Part shown: in pieces, positions 13,621 to 29,049 of the stretch | Layout: every line of letters starts with the position of its first letter | Position numbering within the stretch: the first letter of the stretch is position 1 | Origin: Colius striatus | Taxonomy: Eukaryota > Chordata > Aves > Coliiformes > Coliidae | Length of the DNA: 64,000 bases | Direction of reading: 5' to 3' | Assembly: GCF_028858725.1 (NCBI RefSeq) | Contig: NC_084761.1 | Coordinates: forward strand, 22,040,501 to 22,104,500 | The notes under the pieces: model-generated | The model's input: only the letters and a program-made list of their open reading frames with translations | Database searches by the model: none | Told to the model about the DNA's origin: nothing | Translations under genes and position numbers: made by a program

Positions 13621-16600
13621 AGACTGAAGCTCTGAAAAGCCTGGGGAAAGCAGCAAAGTTTCAGCGTTTCTTAGTGGACTGCATTGGGTGCCAAAGTAGT
13701 TTAAGAAGGAGACTCTTCTGTCTCAGGGAGATGGGGGAAGCAAGCCATTTCACTAATTAAAGCTGTTCTTCCATGCTTCCCTTTCTGACTTTGAGCAGTC
13801 CAGTCTCCATCAGACAGTTGCCTTTCCCCAGGCAGCACAAGCAGGCCATTGAGCCCAAGCCAGAGGCTGTGCTTTTGAGGCTGATATCCTGTGACTCAGC
13901 TCAGCAATAATTTTTCCAAAAAAACCAAGGAGGACACTCAGATTCACCGAATTTCAGAATGCCTTTTCCACCCTGGAGTGAAAGTCTTTCTTACATTACA
14001 ACATAATTAAAAAAAAATGTGGCCAAAACAACCCGTCACCAACCAGCAGAACAAGAATCAGTTTTCTTCTGCAAGAGAATGCTTCCAAGGTTTCACCATG
14101 AAGAGTTTTTCTCTGTATGGTAACAGACTACTAAAAGCAAAGCAAAATATTTCTCTCCAGCACTAATCCCTTTAAAAATAACCTAATAAAGGCCAGCTCT
14201 GAGAAGAGCCTTTCGTGTGCTGTCTCCTAAACCACTTAATGAGGGACAATTTTCACCTTCCTGGCAGAGCAAGCCACAGACTGAGAGAAGTCTTTGCCAA
14301 ATGCGCATTAGCTCATGTCTGCCTAACAGCTTTGAATTATTGTAGATCCAAGCCCTGGGTATTTCAAAGGCAAGTTGGTTGGTTTGGGGGTTTTATCAAG
14401 TTCCATTCTTTGTTACATTACTTCATGAGATACTGCCAACAGCAAGCCCAGTTTCTTCCCCAAAGAAAGTGCTGCTAAAGGCATCAATCCAAAGTTTCCT
14501 ATCAGAAGCAGGTCTGCATTCTTTGCAGGGGAGTCTCCATCTGTAGAAAGATCAAGATGACATCTGCCCACCCATTTGGGTCCTGGCCCACTCAAAAAAA
14601 AAACCAATTACCCCTTTCCTGCTGTAAATTCTCTCTCTACCTTACCTCCCAATCACCCACCCCAAACCAAATCCCATGGAGTCACTTTCATCAGGTAATG
14701 GGAAAAGCAGGGAAAAAGCATGGCACTTATGTCCTTGCCTTCCGCTCAAAACCTGCTGTTTTCTTGAAGGAAGAAGAATCAGGAAACATAGTATGGCCAA
14801 ACTGACAAGTGAAAGAAGCCAGGTTCTCACTTTTTGGTTGAAAGGGTAACGTGACCTTGTTCTAAACTCTTTCCATTTTTCTTCACTGTTTATTGCCTTT
14901 CCTTTCCTCCCCCTCAAAGCCTAACTGGTAAGGGAATCTAACTTCATTTACAGCTTAGGCAAAAGGAAGTTCTCTGGTTGTTTGTTGATTTCCAGCACTA
15001 TGTCTTTCTAATTGAATTTCTGTGCATCTCTGTTTAGTGTTTGGGATATAACTGAAGGAGGCGATTCCTCCAGTTCAGCTGCAAGCAGGAACCAACCTAA
15101 AGGTTTTCCGAAGCTCATAAGAGGAACCAACAGCTTTCAAGCAAACTTCATTCCCTGGGGAGCCAAAAGCACAACAGGTAGCTTCCATCAGTATGCCCAG
15201 AGATGACTATATTGCCATCCTTACAAACACACTGACCTACCCAGGATGGATCAACTCTGCAATACCCAGCAAAACTTAGAATCCCCTTTTTTTTCCCCAA
15301 GAAATGCTATAATTTATCAGATCAATTTATCCAACATACTGTGGAAATGAGAGCTATAGTACACTCTCTCAAGAAAAAAACCCATTAGTTCTTATAAAGG
15401 GCAAAAGGTGGGGGAAAAAAAACCACAACAAAAACCTCCCATTTCCGTTGATTTGGTACAACTTGTCTTCAGGGTTTCACATAACCCCAAGGAGCTGCAT
15501 ACTGTCTTTTGGTATTAGACTCACCAGAGAAGCCTTTGGAGCATACCAAGTACTACTTATCCCTGCACATAGACCAAAATCCAAACTGCCAGAATTTATT
15601 AAGAATGTATTTTCCACTGCACCTAAAGGGTGATTGGGAGAAGTGTTTTGAGGAAAATGAGCACATCCTGAAGTCAAAGAGTAAGATGCTGGTATGAGGT
15701 GATGTGATGATGGGGGAATAGTGTCTTCTATTTTCACTTGGAAAAAAAAAAGACAGTTCTCAGTATAATTGAGATACAGCCTCTCAGCCTATAGGTTAAT
15801 CTGTACTTTTAAACAGAAGCTTCTTGTTAAACAGCAACAATTAAGGAACAAAAAAAACCTCTTGTCAGCACATGGTAGATTTTAATGGAAATGTCCTTGA
15901 CATACGATATGAAGGCAAATTCATTTCTTGTCAGCCTGATCCAGTCTAACGGACTTTGAAGCTGCAGTTTCTCCATTCCTCTTAATGACTTGTTGCAATG
16001 GAGATGAGTGCTCTGCATACAGCAATGCCATCTTCTGGCACAGTTCCTGTGAGAAAGGGAACTTGCTGAATACCACTAAAAGCAAGCTCCTGTTTGGCGA
16101 AAACAGAAAGTCAGACTCCACAATAAATCTCAGATTTTTCCCTCTCCATTGCACTTACTGTTGGGCTGCAATTGTGTAAGGGACTGAAACGTAGCAGTGA
16201 GAAGGCACACAGTGCTGCAGGAGCCAACTCACTCAAGTGTCTCTTAAAGGCACACCGAGTATACCACCAAGAGCAAAGGCTGCTACCAAGCTTCCACAAA
16301 CTCCAAGGTAAAGCACTGTGGCTGGAGACATGGATGCGTTCAATACTCAACGTGGGAACCTGGCAGGAAGGGCAAGTGGTAAAACAGAGACCACTTTGCA
16401 TATCCCTGGGAAAAGGCTTCAGTATCAGCAAACATTTCATACAACTAATTTGTTTTACTTTTGTATTCCCAGACAGAAAGTCTATATTAAGCATCAGCAA
16501 ATATTGAAAACACATGCTATTTACATTAAGGACATAAACAAGGGCCAGCAATTCATAACATACTCACAACTCTGACTTGCTCCTGAACCATCTTTATCTG

Positions 16601-19600
16601 CTATTGGGAGGGATAGTATGACAGGCTTAAGATACAGATCTTCCCTTAAATCCACGTCCTTTCTTTCCTCTGACAAATTAACAAGGTTCATGCTACAGTA
16701 TGCATTAAGATACAGATTTCAAAGACTGAACAAGAATGGCAGATCCTAAATAGCCCTACTCTGAAATAGTAGTTGAAGAAAAACAATGCTGTTATTTACT
16801 GTGAGACCTGAGCATCAGATGGACTGCAGAGATGCTGACCTTGCCACCTCAGCCAGAACAGCCCATGAAGCCAAGAAGCTTCCCCAAAACTGGCCACACG
16901 AAACCACTAAGCAATACCCAGAAAAGACAATTTCAGTTGTTCTCCACCAATGAAAAATAATCTGAGGAAATATTTTTCAGAGTTAAATCAGCCACTCTGA
17001 TTCTCAAGATATCTGTTCACTATGAAAATATCACCTCCATCTAGTTATTTTATAAAAAGAACAGCATGATTTAAATGTTTGTGCTTTCACGTGTGAGAGA
17101 AGTATTTCAAGCTGTAATCTGTAGAACTGTTGGACAAAGCTGTAAGTGTTCTGCTTTAATTTCTTTTGTGTCTTCCATTGTCTTACCTCTGACTTTCCCC
17201 CCCCAACTCTTTTGTGTCCCTCTTCTCTCTTCCCTCTCATGTTTCTGTCAATTCCCATAAAAAGGGTCTTTGCTGAACAAAGGTTATCTTCTCTTCCTTT
17301 TGCCACTGCTCCAAATTGAATGCATTTTTTACAGATGCCTCCTTCTGCAGAGAGTACAGCCTTCATCAATGTGTGTAAATAACTTTTTAACACACATGGT
17401 TGTGCAAAAAGAAGCCTGAAGACATTTATTTTTTAAAAGTTTACCAGTTACTTTTTAAAGAAAAAATTAATTGATTTTGGACTTCGGTAAGATGCGGGAC
17501 AGATACCATCAAAACTGTTCATAAAGCACTTAAAGTCCCAGGTTTCCATCTTGTGTTGGTGAGCAAGTAAACAGACTGTCCCCTCAGAAGTATCATTTTG
17601 GATGTCAATGATAATCAGATGCTTTCTATGCTGCAAAGTCCCTGTCCCCCTTACAACAGTGCCAGAAAGGAAGAATACAGACAGTTTGGCAGTTTTTACA
17701 GGCACAGGAAAACAGTCACCTGCCTGACCATGATACCAGCATAGCAAAAGGTGTTACTTTAACAACTGAGATTCTCTCTGCTGATATCTATATCCCTGGT
17801 CCTTCCAGTAAGGCATCCTATGCTGATGCTAACAAAAGTCAGGCTTAGTTTAATATCAGTTGGAAGGAAGAACCATTTTGACAAACCAGGCTGAGGACAT
17901 CAGTGTCTTGACCTGGCATGACTCATGAGGCTGTGCCCCAACAAATGGCACTTCACAATCTATACGGTTAAAGCATTGAAAGAAGACAAGAGGTAGAAAT
18001 ATAGAGCTTTGCAGATACCAGAAGTGCTCTAGGAGCAGCCTGAATTATTTGAACTACATTCACGTGGCAATGAGTTCATCTCTCAAGCCTTAAGAGAATT
18101 TTGTACAGGAAAAACACAGAAAATAAATTCTTAGGTACCTAACAAAGAGAAAACTCCAAGTAAACTGTTTCCCACAGTAAGTGTGCCTAGAGACTCTCCT
18201 TCTCATAGATTCCCATTAGACTAGGGTCAAGAGTCCACTGCCCCAGCAATTCTTACTAGTTGACAATAAATCCCTTTCAGAAATCTTCCGTTTATTCTCT
18301 CACAACATCAAATGTTTCAACATGAACATGCTTTGATCAGATTCTCTGCTCATATTCTGACCAAAAGAGAGGAAGCATGTACAGAGGCATGGCCCACAGT
18401 TCAAGTGGATTTTTCAAAAATGATTTTGAAATATCTGATAAGCCATTTAAGAGCTAGCCTATAAAAAAACCCAAACAGCCAGACAGGCACTTCCAAGAAA
18501 ATTAGATTGTTACTGGAAGCGTCTTCAGTTAAATAAAGTTTAGCCTCTGGACATATAACAACCGCTAACACTGCTCTAATATATGTGGGCAAATAGAACA
18601 AAGGGACAACCACAGCCACTCAAAACATGAAGCTTAATAGCTGACTCAATCAGCTTTGTGTTCAAGGCCCCATCGGCCAAGCATTTTGTTTGTTTTTTCC
18701 TCTGTGGGAGAGATAAGTCATTCAAAATAATATTGCTTGGGCCAATCCACTCAGTCTCAAATACTGTCTAATTTCTTTTTTTAAGACTATTTTAATGTTT
18801 CATTTTTGCAATCATCAAGCAATATAGCAAATAGCACAGTTAGGTCAAGCAAATTCACAAAACCTGCAGAATAAGCAATGCTCCAGCAGGGTAACCAATA
18901 GGAAAGTGTTATTGCTGACTTTTTGGAAGCTGCATATTTCGTTTTCCCTTAGTTTTACTATTAAACTAGTAATATATAGTTTTGAACTATTCCTGTACCT
19001 CAGTTAATCAGGCATTATTGTATATAAAACCGGGATCAAAAGCTCTATTTTTCCATCTTACACTCTCCTCTCAAGCGGCACATGAAAGTTAACCACACTT
19101 CCAATACAACTGTGTCTGCAGATAGTTGATAATCCACCAGGGCTGTTTCCCGAGGTGAGAAAGATGCAAACTGGCACGCTTGGGAAACAGCACAGCCAAA
19201 ATGCACATGCTGGAAAGCAAAAGCGATACTCTTACCTCAGCTGTAGCAATTTTTTCTCAGTGGGAGAGAACAGCAGACCACCTGACAAGTTTTTGCAGAG
19301 TTGTAAAATCAAGATCTGGTCTCCGGTAGCTCTAAATTCAACCTTTAGTAAGATTAAACAACAATGAAGAACATGCTACTAATTTGCAAGATCTCATTTT
19401 CTGAGATGTCTTCTCACTCAGGTTTAATATGTTCAACCTTCTCTGGCTCTGGCAAAGCTATCAGAAAGGAAGACTTCTCTTCCCACAGGGATACCCTATA
19501 TACGAAAAAGCTTAGGAAAGACAAAATAAAACGTAATTAACAAGTACTTAGGGCCAAATGTAATAATTCTGCTGATCGGTAGCTGAACACAGTAGGTTTT

Positions 19601-22600
19601 TATTGAGTTCTCTCTTCAGAGACTGCTCAACTACATCAACAAGGTCACCTTATGCATGTGCCTAGAGGGTTCTTCACACAGCAGAGCTGTTTACCTGTAG
19701 TTCTCCTTTTACAAGGGCAGTTAAAAACCTGAGGAAAGCACAGAAGACAGTCTAAGATACACAAACACACTTACACACAGGACATCCAAAATGTGTACAT
19801 TGGTCAAATACTTGGCTAGCCAAGTTAAATGACTTTCCTTCCAAAGCTCATGCATCTGGGTAAACACAATCATTTCCCATGTCTGCGGGTGTCCAAACTC
19901 CTCATGAGTAACCCCTGATAATGTAAATTTGGCATCAGAAGTGAAGTATTTGTCTTGTCCAATCATGGACACCAGTAACCACTTTTCAGTAATATTTTTG
20001 TCTGGCAGCACAGTCAAATTGCAGGTTCTGGTATAGTAACACCAAGAATTTGTTGGGGCTTTTAAATAGCTTTTTTCCTGTACTCAGAGAAATGCTAAAT
20101 GGTCTTCCATCACTGAAGCTTTAAAATCAAGTGAAACAAAACACAGTTCTGTGGCGCTTACATTTGAGGTAGCAGATGACACACCTGCTGCTCTTCACTG
20201 CATTTCAGAGCTGGTTTTGACACCTAGCTCCCTTTTCTCTTTAGAGCAGCAGCTTAATGCCAGTCAAGCAGATCAGTTGTCAGATAAAAGAGAATTGCTG
20301 CGTGTCCCTTCAAGGAGGTGAGACATGAGTTTTCATCAGGCAGGGAATTGTGATTGACGACATCTCATTTAAAAAAAATGGAACCAGACTTCACAAAACA
20401 CTTTTTTTTTTTTTAATTGACAGAGCTGCTGATCCATCCTTTAAAAAGTTACATTTAGTACATCCTCTGTAGTGGGTGATGCAGAAAAATTAAAAGTTCA
20501 CCACATTCAAACTGCAAAACAAATTTAGCCTCACCTGCTATCTGCAACATTCCATTTAGGTTTAGGAACACAAGACAGAAAATTCTCGTCTTTCCCAATG
20601 CCTTCTTTCCAACTGCTCTGGTCACCAGTATAACTTTTTCACATCAGTTTTCCAGTCTCACTGCACAGGGGACAATTCTTCAGTCCAATGACAAGTAATA
20701 TACTTCTGCATGCAAGACTGCATTCACTTTTGACAGAATATAATCCTCAGAGACCTTTCATTACAAGAGGACTACATTGTATCCCCAGTTGGGTTGGTAC
20801 AAGTTTACCCTCTACAGGAAGGGTATAGAAGCAACACAAAATGCCCCCGTAAACCATTATTCAGTACTCACATATTAGAAAAGCAGAATTTCTCCAAGTC
20901 CATACTGATTTCTAGATGCATATTTATCATCTTGCAAATGTAATACTTGAGTTGCTTAAAAATTACTATTTTAATTAGACATTACACAGGCTTTGAGTGA
21001 AATATATAGTCATTGACATAATTTTCATCTCTTATAGTTATTTTCTGGCTTCCACTGGATCTTAAGTATAAAAAAAAGCCAATGGCTTGGTTAGCACAAT
21101 CTACGTTACCACGGTAAGTGCTCTGCCAAACATAACTCCATCTTCCTACAAACAGGGACCAAAAATACATTTGTGTCATCTCTAAAAAAAGAATATTTAA
21201 TTTTACATTCCTGCACCAAAACGTGCTTCTGAAAACATATCTTTAACTGGTTAGAACAGGAATATTTTGACAACTACAGTCCTTATGACAACTACAGATA
21301 CCAAGAGTTTAAGACAGATTCAAGAAATCACCTATTTAGAGACGTTTGTGTTGTCTTTGATTCCACAATGCTTTAACACTCCACTTTTCCTTCGCTAACC
21401 TTTCCAACTTTCTGCATTACAAGAAAAGGCTCTTTAGAATGTACCTTGAGCGAGTATTTTCCTTTTTTTCTTCCCTTCCAGGTAAGTGTATCATTGTGTA
21501 CAACTCTAGCCACTTCACTAGACAAGTCTAGAGGGTACAGTGCAATGTCTTCATTAAGGGTAAAATCTTTGGTGCATATGCTTCCTATTAGATAAAAATC
21601 TGTATTACCAAAGGAAAATAATAGATATTAAAGAAACCTTCATTTATCTGACAACAAAAAGAATTACACTCTTATGAAAAAGACTTGACATTGCTTTTTT
21701 GACAATAGTGTATATTCTACAGCTGAGACATTGTTTTAAGTTACCAGGTTCAGAACATTTATTATGAAGAAACAATTTCTCATGGGACTTTTTTAACAAA
21801 ACCACTACATATTCTGCAACAATTCTGCCATTTAATGTACTTACAGATCCATTCTTCATGTTGTATGTACAAACCTTACAAACTCCTTTGGAAATCCAGC
21901 TGAATTAAAATTCAGTATAAAATTAGTATTGATATATTATTATCTCTCCAACCTCTTCCATGGATTCAATTCACAATAACGTTTCTTTTGCAGTGTAAAC
22001 TCACATCACTTCCTCCAAATGACCGTTAGCAGTATATTACACAAGTAGAACTTAACTAAAAAGGATAACATGTTCTTTATGCAGCCCTGAAATTTGCTGC
22101 CTTTAGTGAATGCTGATTTTATGACTCCTGCAGAAATACAGACTAATAAGAAATTTTAAGCTGAAGCCAAAATTAATGTGAATAATTTCCTCAGTTCCTT
22201 GTAAAAGAGTAGCAGGATTAGAATATTTTTCACAGCAATAGTATTGTAGGAAGCTGGAGAGGTGACTTGGAGCCTGTTTTTACATCACATAGCATTTTTA
22301 GTACTTCAATTTGATGTATCATAATTAGTGTCAGTGTCATCACCTGACCATTCTATCATTGACGTCAAGATAACTCAAAATGCTGTTGCTCAGTAATTTT
22401 CTCTCACTGAAATGAATCTCTAACTGCAAAACCTTGAAGAAAAAGAAATAGCTCAGATACGATACAGCCATACTTTCAGGGGAGGCTGTTATGAGGAAGA
22501 GGTCTGTATGCTGTATTCTTTCTGCATGTCAGTGATGTACCAGTACAGCTCAATACTAAAAACTCCAGCAGACACTCAAAGCTCAATGAGACAAAAGGAG

Positions 22601-25600
22601 GGGCAGAGGATCTCTTCAACTCCCAAACATCTCAAAGGATGAAGTTTAAGCAATTTGCCGTTAGCATAACTTCAAAAGGCAAGCCAAGCACCTTTCATAC
22701 ATGTAGAAGCTCACCCCAAGTCAAGGTCTAGGTTTAGCTGCACCCCTCCCAAACAGGCACAGTAATACTCAGGCAGACAGAATACTTAACTATGTTTAGT
22801 TGCAGTAAAGGCTGTGTCAGGTCACATTTCAGACAACCAGTGCCTTCTACCACCCCCACCACCACACTCAGAGGAAAAGGTTTGCATCTCACCTCTATAT
22901 CATATTACAGATGGCCTTTCAGGCAATTTGGTATTTCTTAAGGTACTGTTACAGACAAAGGAGATGCCAATTTCATCAAGTGCAGCTAGTAACATAAAAC
23001 ACAGGAATTTCTTGTGATTTTACATCAGTTGGTATGTCTGGCTGTCACCCAAAAAAGAAGACTAGAAAGCTGCAGGGCCAAGCCCAGACAGCAAAGCAGC
23101 CTTAGCTGCCTGAGCCAGGGAGCCTGAAACAAGTTAGGGAGGGAGATGGCACTACAGCACACTGAGCTGTCACTTGTCAACTCATGCCTTGTGGGATGCA
23201 TGTGCTACCACAAACAGGTAACACAAAATGTCCAGAGACATTGTCAGAAGCAGATAGGAAGAGCCAGGCTCCCTCCCTGCACACCCCACACCCCCTGCCA
23301 AAAGATTCCCCAGCCCTCCCAGTGTGGCGCTCTCACAGAGCCCTCAGGGAGATGGTAAACCCAAGGTCAAATAGCTTGAGAAGTTAAAGCCTTTAACCTT
23401 AACCTCAAGGGAGCTGCACTAGCATAGTTCAGACACAAGTGCCAAGACCAGGAGCAAATAAATGACCTGCCAGGAGCAGTGTTATTCTGGGTGGTAAGAG
23501 ATTATCACTTATTACCCCATGCTGAGTAAGTAATTTTATAGTACAAAAATAGAGTATCTAACAACTTTCTACAGTGCCTGCCCACCAACTTACCAAATCT
23601 TAAAACAACACTCAAAATGTGAGACAAAATGCTTTTACATACATTGCAAGCACACTTGCTTTACTTAATATAGATGTTCTTCTTTAAGCTGAAGGGGAGC
23701 TAGCATGCACTGAAGCCAAGAGGAGTTTTGCAGAGGTACTACTAAATATTTATACCTAACTTTTTCTTGCTCATTACTTGCTCTGACTTACCTAACCACC
23801 ATTATGAGACCCATAAGGGTTTTGCATTTTAGTGCACAGAAATGATTGTCTCTTTTTTTCAATATAAAAAACTTTCTCCTGTTGCATCCTTAGAACTTCA
23901 TAATTATAACAACATAATTACTGCAAATCATGTTTGATGCTTTCAGGTTTTTTTTTGCTCTTTTTCACCCACTGATCCATTGTGATGACTAATATAAAGC
24001 AAAGGTTTGCTGAACATAAACTTTCCCCTTTAATGCTGAGATGACACACATAACAGCTCAGTATTCCTGTAAGGTACATGACACAAGGAGTGCTCAAATA
24101 GCAGGAATGTGGGTTCTTGCTCTAAAGACTTTCCTGGCATCTAGAGGTATTAGCAAACAGATACATAAGAAAATTTCATCTGGCAACTCAAACGATCTAT
24201 TCTGAAACTTTCAGCCTTGGAATTACACTTTGCTTATGCAAGGTTTTGACCCAGCAGGGAAAGAGTCTATTACTCATTACTTCCAGCACATCATAGCCCT
24301 CAGCTCCTTCTTGCTCTCAGTAAATTCTGAGGAAGACTGTGCTGACACATACTTTGAGGGTGGTCTTAAAAATAGGACCGTGATGGCATCTTTTCACCCA
24401 TTATTGTCACTTGGAAAATCATGCACGTTCCTGGTGCCTGAGACCAAAGGTAGACCAGGAGGAGGGATGTCAGTCCAATTTTCTGATTTTCAGGTATACT
24501 ATGTTGCCCACATCAAAGAGTCCAATTGCTTGGAACAGACACCTCATCAAACACCAGCCAGGCAGGAGAGAGCAGAGAATGCATACCAAGACTAGAAGAA
24601 ACCCAGCAAGGACTTAAGGTTGAGCTTTTCCAGGACAAGTCTCCAACTGCTACAGAAATAATTTTAATAAATGGTCTCACTAAAGGGCAGGATCAGATAC
24701 AAGAAGCTATTTGGAAAAAATGTAAGACTAAGTTATTTGTGACGTGATCTGGATCTAAAAACTCTTGTAACACAGTAAACTTTGAGAAATGTAAATGCAG
24801 CACATGACATCCCCAACTGCTATCCCGGGCAAACCCAAAAGGCTTTGGCTTCTGTGCATTGACCAGCTGCTGCTCTCAGCACGAACTAAAATATCCTCTT
24901 GAATAGAGGCCAGGCTATTAGCACCCAGCCTGAGCAAGTTCAAGTTCCCAGAAAGCTTTTGTGGAGTCACAAGAGTGTTCTACTCCTGCCCAAGTCCTGC
25001 CCCTTCCCCTGGCAGCTCCCACGCCACCCACGCGTACATCCACAGCACACATCAGAGCGAACCGCAGCCCCAGTCATCCGCCGCTGCTGGAACCAAACAC
25101 ACATTCCTGAGAGCAGCAGCAGCAGCTGAGGGTCACAGATGACCAAGTACTGGCAGCTATTCTACACCAGGAGGAGGAGGGAAAGCTAGATTTTAGAAAG
25201 ATAAAATAATAAACAAAAATGTCTCTGAGGAATAGCGTAGCTGTAGCACAGTAAGATAGTGTACAAAGGACACTTCAGAAGAGTTACGGTCATGCGATCT
25301 AACAGGCAGTGACTTGCTTAGATCATACACAAAACACTCCACCTCACAAAACAGCAAAGTTTATTAGTGCTCTAGGAGTTGCCTACTACTTTGGGGCAAG
25401 CATGGTGGTGTTTGCTTTGCATTGTTTTGGTTTAAGCCAAAGGTTTGGGGGCATGCTCTTTGTAATAGCACAGAGCTGTAAAATGGAAATTGCCCTCAGT
25501 TGGATGTTTTCTGAATGTATAGGCAGATAAGTAAACTGGGATTACAATTTTAGTTTCCTTGAAGAAAAAGAAGGGAAATGTGACATCTAGAAAGATGGCA

Positions 25601-26358
25601 GGAGAAGATTAATTAAGTCTACACACCCTCAGCCTCTTCAGAAGAAAGCTCACAACAGTACTTTACCCTTAGACCTGACACAAATGAGGGCACTGTTTTT
25701 ACACCTACAGCACTGTTCCACTAGCTTAAACACAGACAGTTTGAATGCTTGAAGTACATTCTCATCAACTTTATATTCAGAAGTGTCCCAACAAGACAAA
25801 AGTTCTCCAACAGGACATAAAACTTATGTCAAGACCTCCGAGTCCTCCCTCAAGGTCAACAGGATCTCAAATCACGCACTACTTCATGTGAATTGGTCCC
25901 CCACATACACACCTCACGTGAAGTCACGCCACTCATGGCAGTCGTGTGACTATCTTCATGCCTATGTTTAACTTACCTAGCAAAGAGATAAGTTAAAGGT
26001 AAGTTGATCCCTCACCAGAGGGATAAAATACTTCTCCCATTTAGTCTGATGTGAAACACAACTACCATTTTTATTTAACTTATGATCTTTGACACATTTA
26101 GAACAAGCAGTAGTGAATGTAATACCTGATGTGAGGATTTCAGCAAAACTAACAGGATGCCTGCAGAGGTACAAATATTAAGAACAGCAATGAACAGGTT
26201 GACAGTTAGGCCATTACCTCCTTCGACCTTAGCACTAGCAGCTCAGCACACAGGAACCACTTGCGTCCATGGAAGGAGGAAGATAAGCTGGGCCATACTC
26301 TTTCTTTCTAGGCCAGATACATCATCTTAAAACACTCAGATTAATAAAACTTATAAAG

Positions 26359-26416
26359 AAACTTATCAACAAATGTTACTAAACTTATCAACAAATGTTA
26401 CTAAACTTATCAATAA
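26359..26416 (+). repeat. 22-bp tandem repeat, about 2.6 copies
   Basis: AAACTTATCAACAAATGTTACT occurs at 26359-26380 and identically at 26381-26402, followed by a partial third copy to 26416. The exact identity suggests a recent duplication. Confidence 0.9.
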
Positions 26417-28109
26417 AGCTCAAATTAAGACAGAGAAGTATTTCTTAAAGTTTCTTACCAGCCTGCAAAACTTTAATACAAATGACAGAAAGTAACTTGT
26501 GGAAACTCACCTTGTCTATCTACATTCAAAACATTATTGAAAGAGAATCTCTGCAAGAGACAAGTCATCAACTTCATGTGCAGATGCTGTCATTTCAGAT
26601 ACACCAACAGAATCGCATAAAGAGAGTTAACAAGGCAAGTGCTTTTCCAAAATGTTTTGCAGGGGGATGCTGATGAATGAATCCTTGTTGCATAAAGAGA
26701 GATTCCTTTAATATAGGAAGCCCCAACTAACTGCCCCATTACACACCATACTCTTAATACTCCATAGGAGCAATCAAGTTCTGCAGATAAATCAAATCCT
26801 TGAAGGCTAGACAGCCAAAACAAACAAAAACCCTAAACACCCCAAACCCCAGAGAGACAATAAATAATCATGCTACAAGTAGTGTACAGCTCACCACAGT
26901 CCATTTTTTCTTCATGTTTGCAACCTCAGATGTGACGTACAGCTTGACCAGAGCTTTAACTTGATTAAATCTGATAATGCACAGCAGTTGCACATAACTG
27001 ATACCAGCAGTTATGGCACAGGAGGGAAAGTAGATACAAATATTATTCTAGGATATTATTAGACAACTTACAGAAAGGACGTACTTAAACAGTATTCCCA
27101 ACGCGACTTCTGGAAACTCTTCAGTTCTCAAGGTTGTAATTTTGTGTTCAGAGGCAGGGGGAAAGCAAAGCGCGACTGACATTACTGCCATAATCTCATT
27201 AGCAAAGCTGCCACACTACTGCTGCTGTCTGTACACTGAGGGTTTAGCAACAACTAGCCTAGTGCACATACTCAGCTAATTATGAGAAGAGCATCAAGAT
27301 GTCAAGCACTCTGCATTACCAGAAAATGAATTTTTTTGACTAAGTTGAAAGAAGAAATTAACTTCAATACATTCTCAGTTCCAAAAGTTTGCAGCACCGC
27401 ACCTTTAACCCTTTTTCTGTACGGTATTACTCCTTACACTTAACTGTAAGGTTCAGCTTTTGCCTCTAAAGCTTTCTGACAAATTTTATCGGATTTTTTT
27501 CAGCCAGCCATCCATTCGCATTGCTCTAAAAGTCATCAACCATGAGTTCCGAATACAGTATGTTTTCCCCTATCCAAGTTCACAAACCTTCATAGGGTAG
27601 TGAACAACAATTTCTAGCTCATCTCTTAGCCCTTTGAACATTTTCATTTTTCAAAGGAATGTAAACAAAGAGCACAGAATACAGTTTCATCTGCAAGTCT
27701 ACATCCTGCTACATAGGACAGCTTGTTTTCTAAGTTCCCAGCTTACTCACCATCCCAGTAAGGACTATTAGGCACTTAGGAAAGAAGGATAAAACATAAA
27801 GAAAGGACAGCCATCAGAACAGAACATATTGTGTTTAGTCAAGTATTTTCTCCACTCTGTTAGTCAGCTCTTTATTGACAGTTAACTAGGGAACTTCTGA
27901 AGACCATTTATCAGTTGCTGTTTATAAACAGAGAAAAGATTTCTCTCCAAACAAACATGAAGCAGCAGGAGAGGAGGACCAGTTAAGTTCTCTGATCATC
28001 AACAGTGTATTTGAACATGTTCACAGTGACTGTAGCTTGAGCCTGATGCCTGAGAGTAGGCTCGGATGCCAAAGTTATTTGTCTGGGGCTGCAACATCAG
28101 CATTTTTGC

Positions 28110-28166
28110 TTATCACACCACATAGTGATACCACATACAGTGACATATTACACTGCAGTGTGATAA
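28110..28166. repeat. Inverted repeat and degenerate TAGTGAT repeats
   Basis: TTATCACAC (28110-28118) and GTGTGATAA (28158-28166) are exact inverted 9-mers. Between and after them are repeated ATAGTGAT and ACAGTGACA motifs and an internal ACACTGCAGTGT palindrome. Confidence 0.55.
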
Positions 28167-29049
28167 CAACACAGTATAGTGATCCATTCTGGTGGAACGG
28201 TTCCAGTTCCTTGGAGGAAGATGGCCTGAGAGGAAGGGAGCCCTCAAGTAGCCTATCTGTGACTGACAAGCACTGCTACGCTCACCAAAGCGGAGGTACC
28301 AGTGGCTCCACACACCTTTGCCCGCCCCAAGACTCTCACACCAAAACCCTCACAGGGACATATATGGCTGTTGGAGAATGCCATATCACACAATAACCAC
28401 CTTAATATAAAGCCCAGAATCCTGTATAAAGAGAATCTCACAACAAATACCCCAGACTAATACTTCAATACAGACAGCACCTTCACCATGACCATTTTGA
28501 TGTTTCATAGCAAACGTTACTATTATTTACCAGAGATCTAATCTTACAAAGCAACAAAGATAAAAATATCAAATAGCAATAAGTTGCATTACCCCAAACC
28601 ACCTGTAGTGATTGGTATTTATCACAGAAAGGCCCACAAAGTTTGTGTTGAGGGGTAAAGATTTTTGTTTACTTTTTTCTTACTAACTGATAACAAGCAC
28701 TTTTCCTTCAACATTCAACAGCCAACTACTAAAAAAGCCCAAAAACAACAACAAAAAAAACCCCACCAAAGCCAACCTTCTCCCACCACAACAACAAAGC
28801 AACACCACAAAGCATCAGAAACAGAAATCATTAACAAATTACAGTTCTCAGCTCACCCCATTTCTTAAGCATCGACATTAAAAATAAAATGAACTTCTAC
28901 CTCTGTAATGACCCTAAAACACCTTCCTCTCTCTCCTCTACAAATACTGAGGCAGGGACAGCCTTTTCAAGCTGTTCTTGGTACCTTCTACACAGTTATT
29001 GGGAAAAGTGAGCAGGTGCGTTCCAGGACTTTTGTGTGGGTACTTGCTT

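Noticed and set aside
19721..20017. 98-aa minus-strand frame (contains NITEKWLLVSMIGQDKYF)
   Set aside because: Looked more protein-like than most, but I recognise no family, no flanking splice signals were convincing, and the length is within chance expectation.
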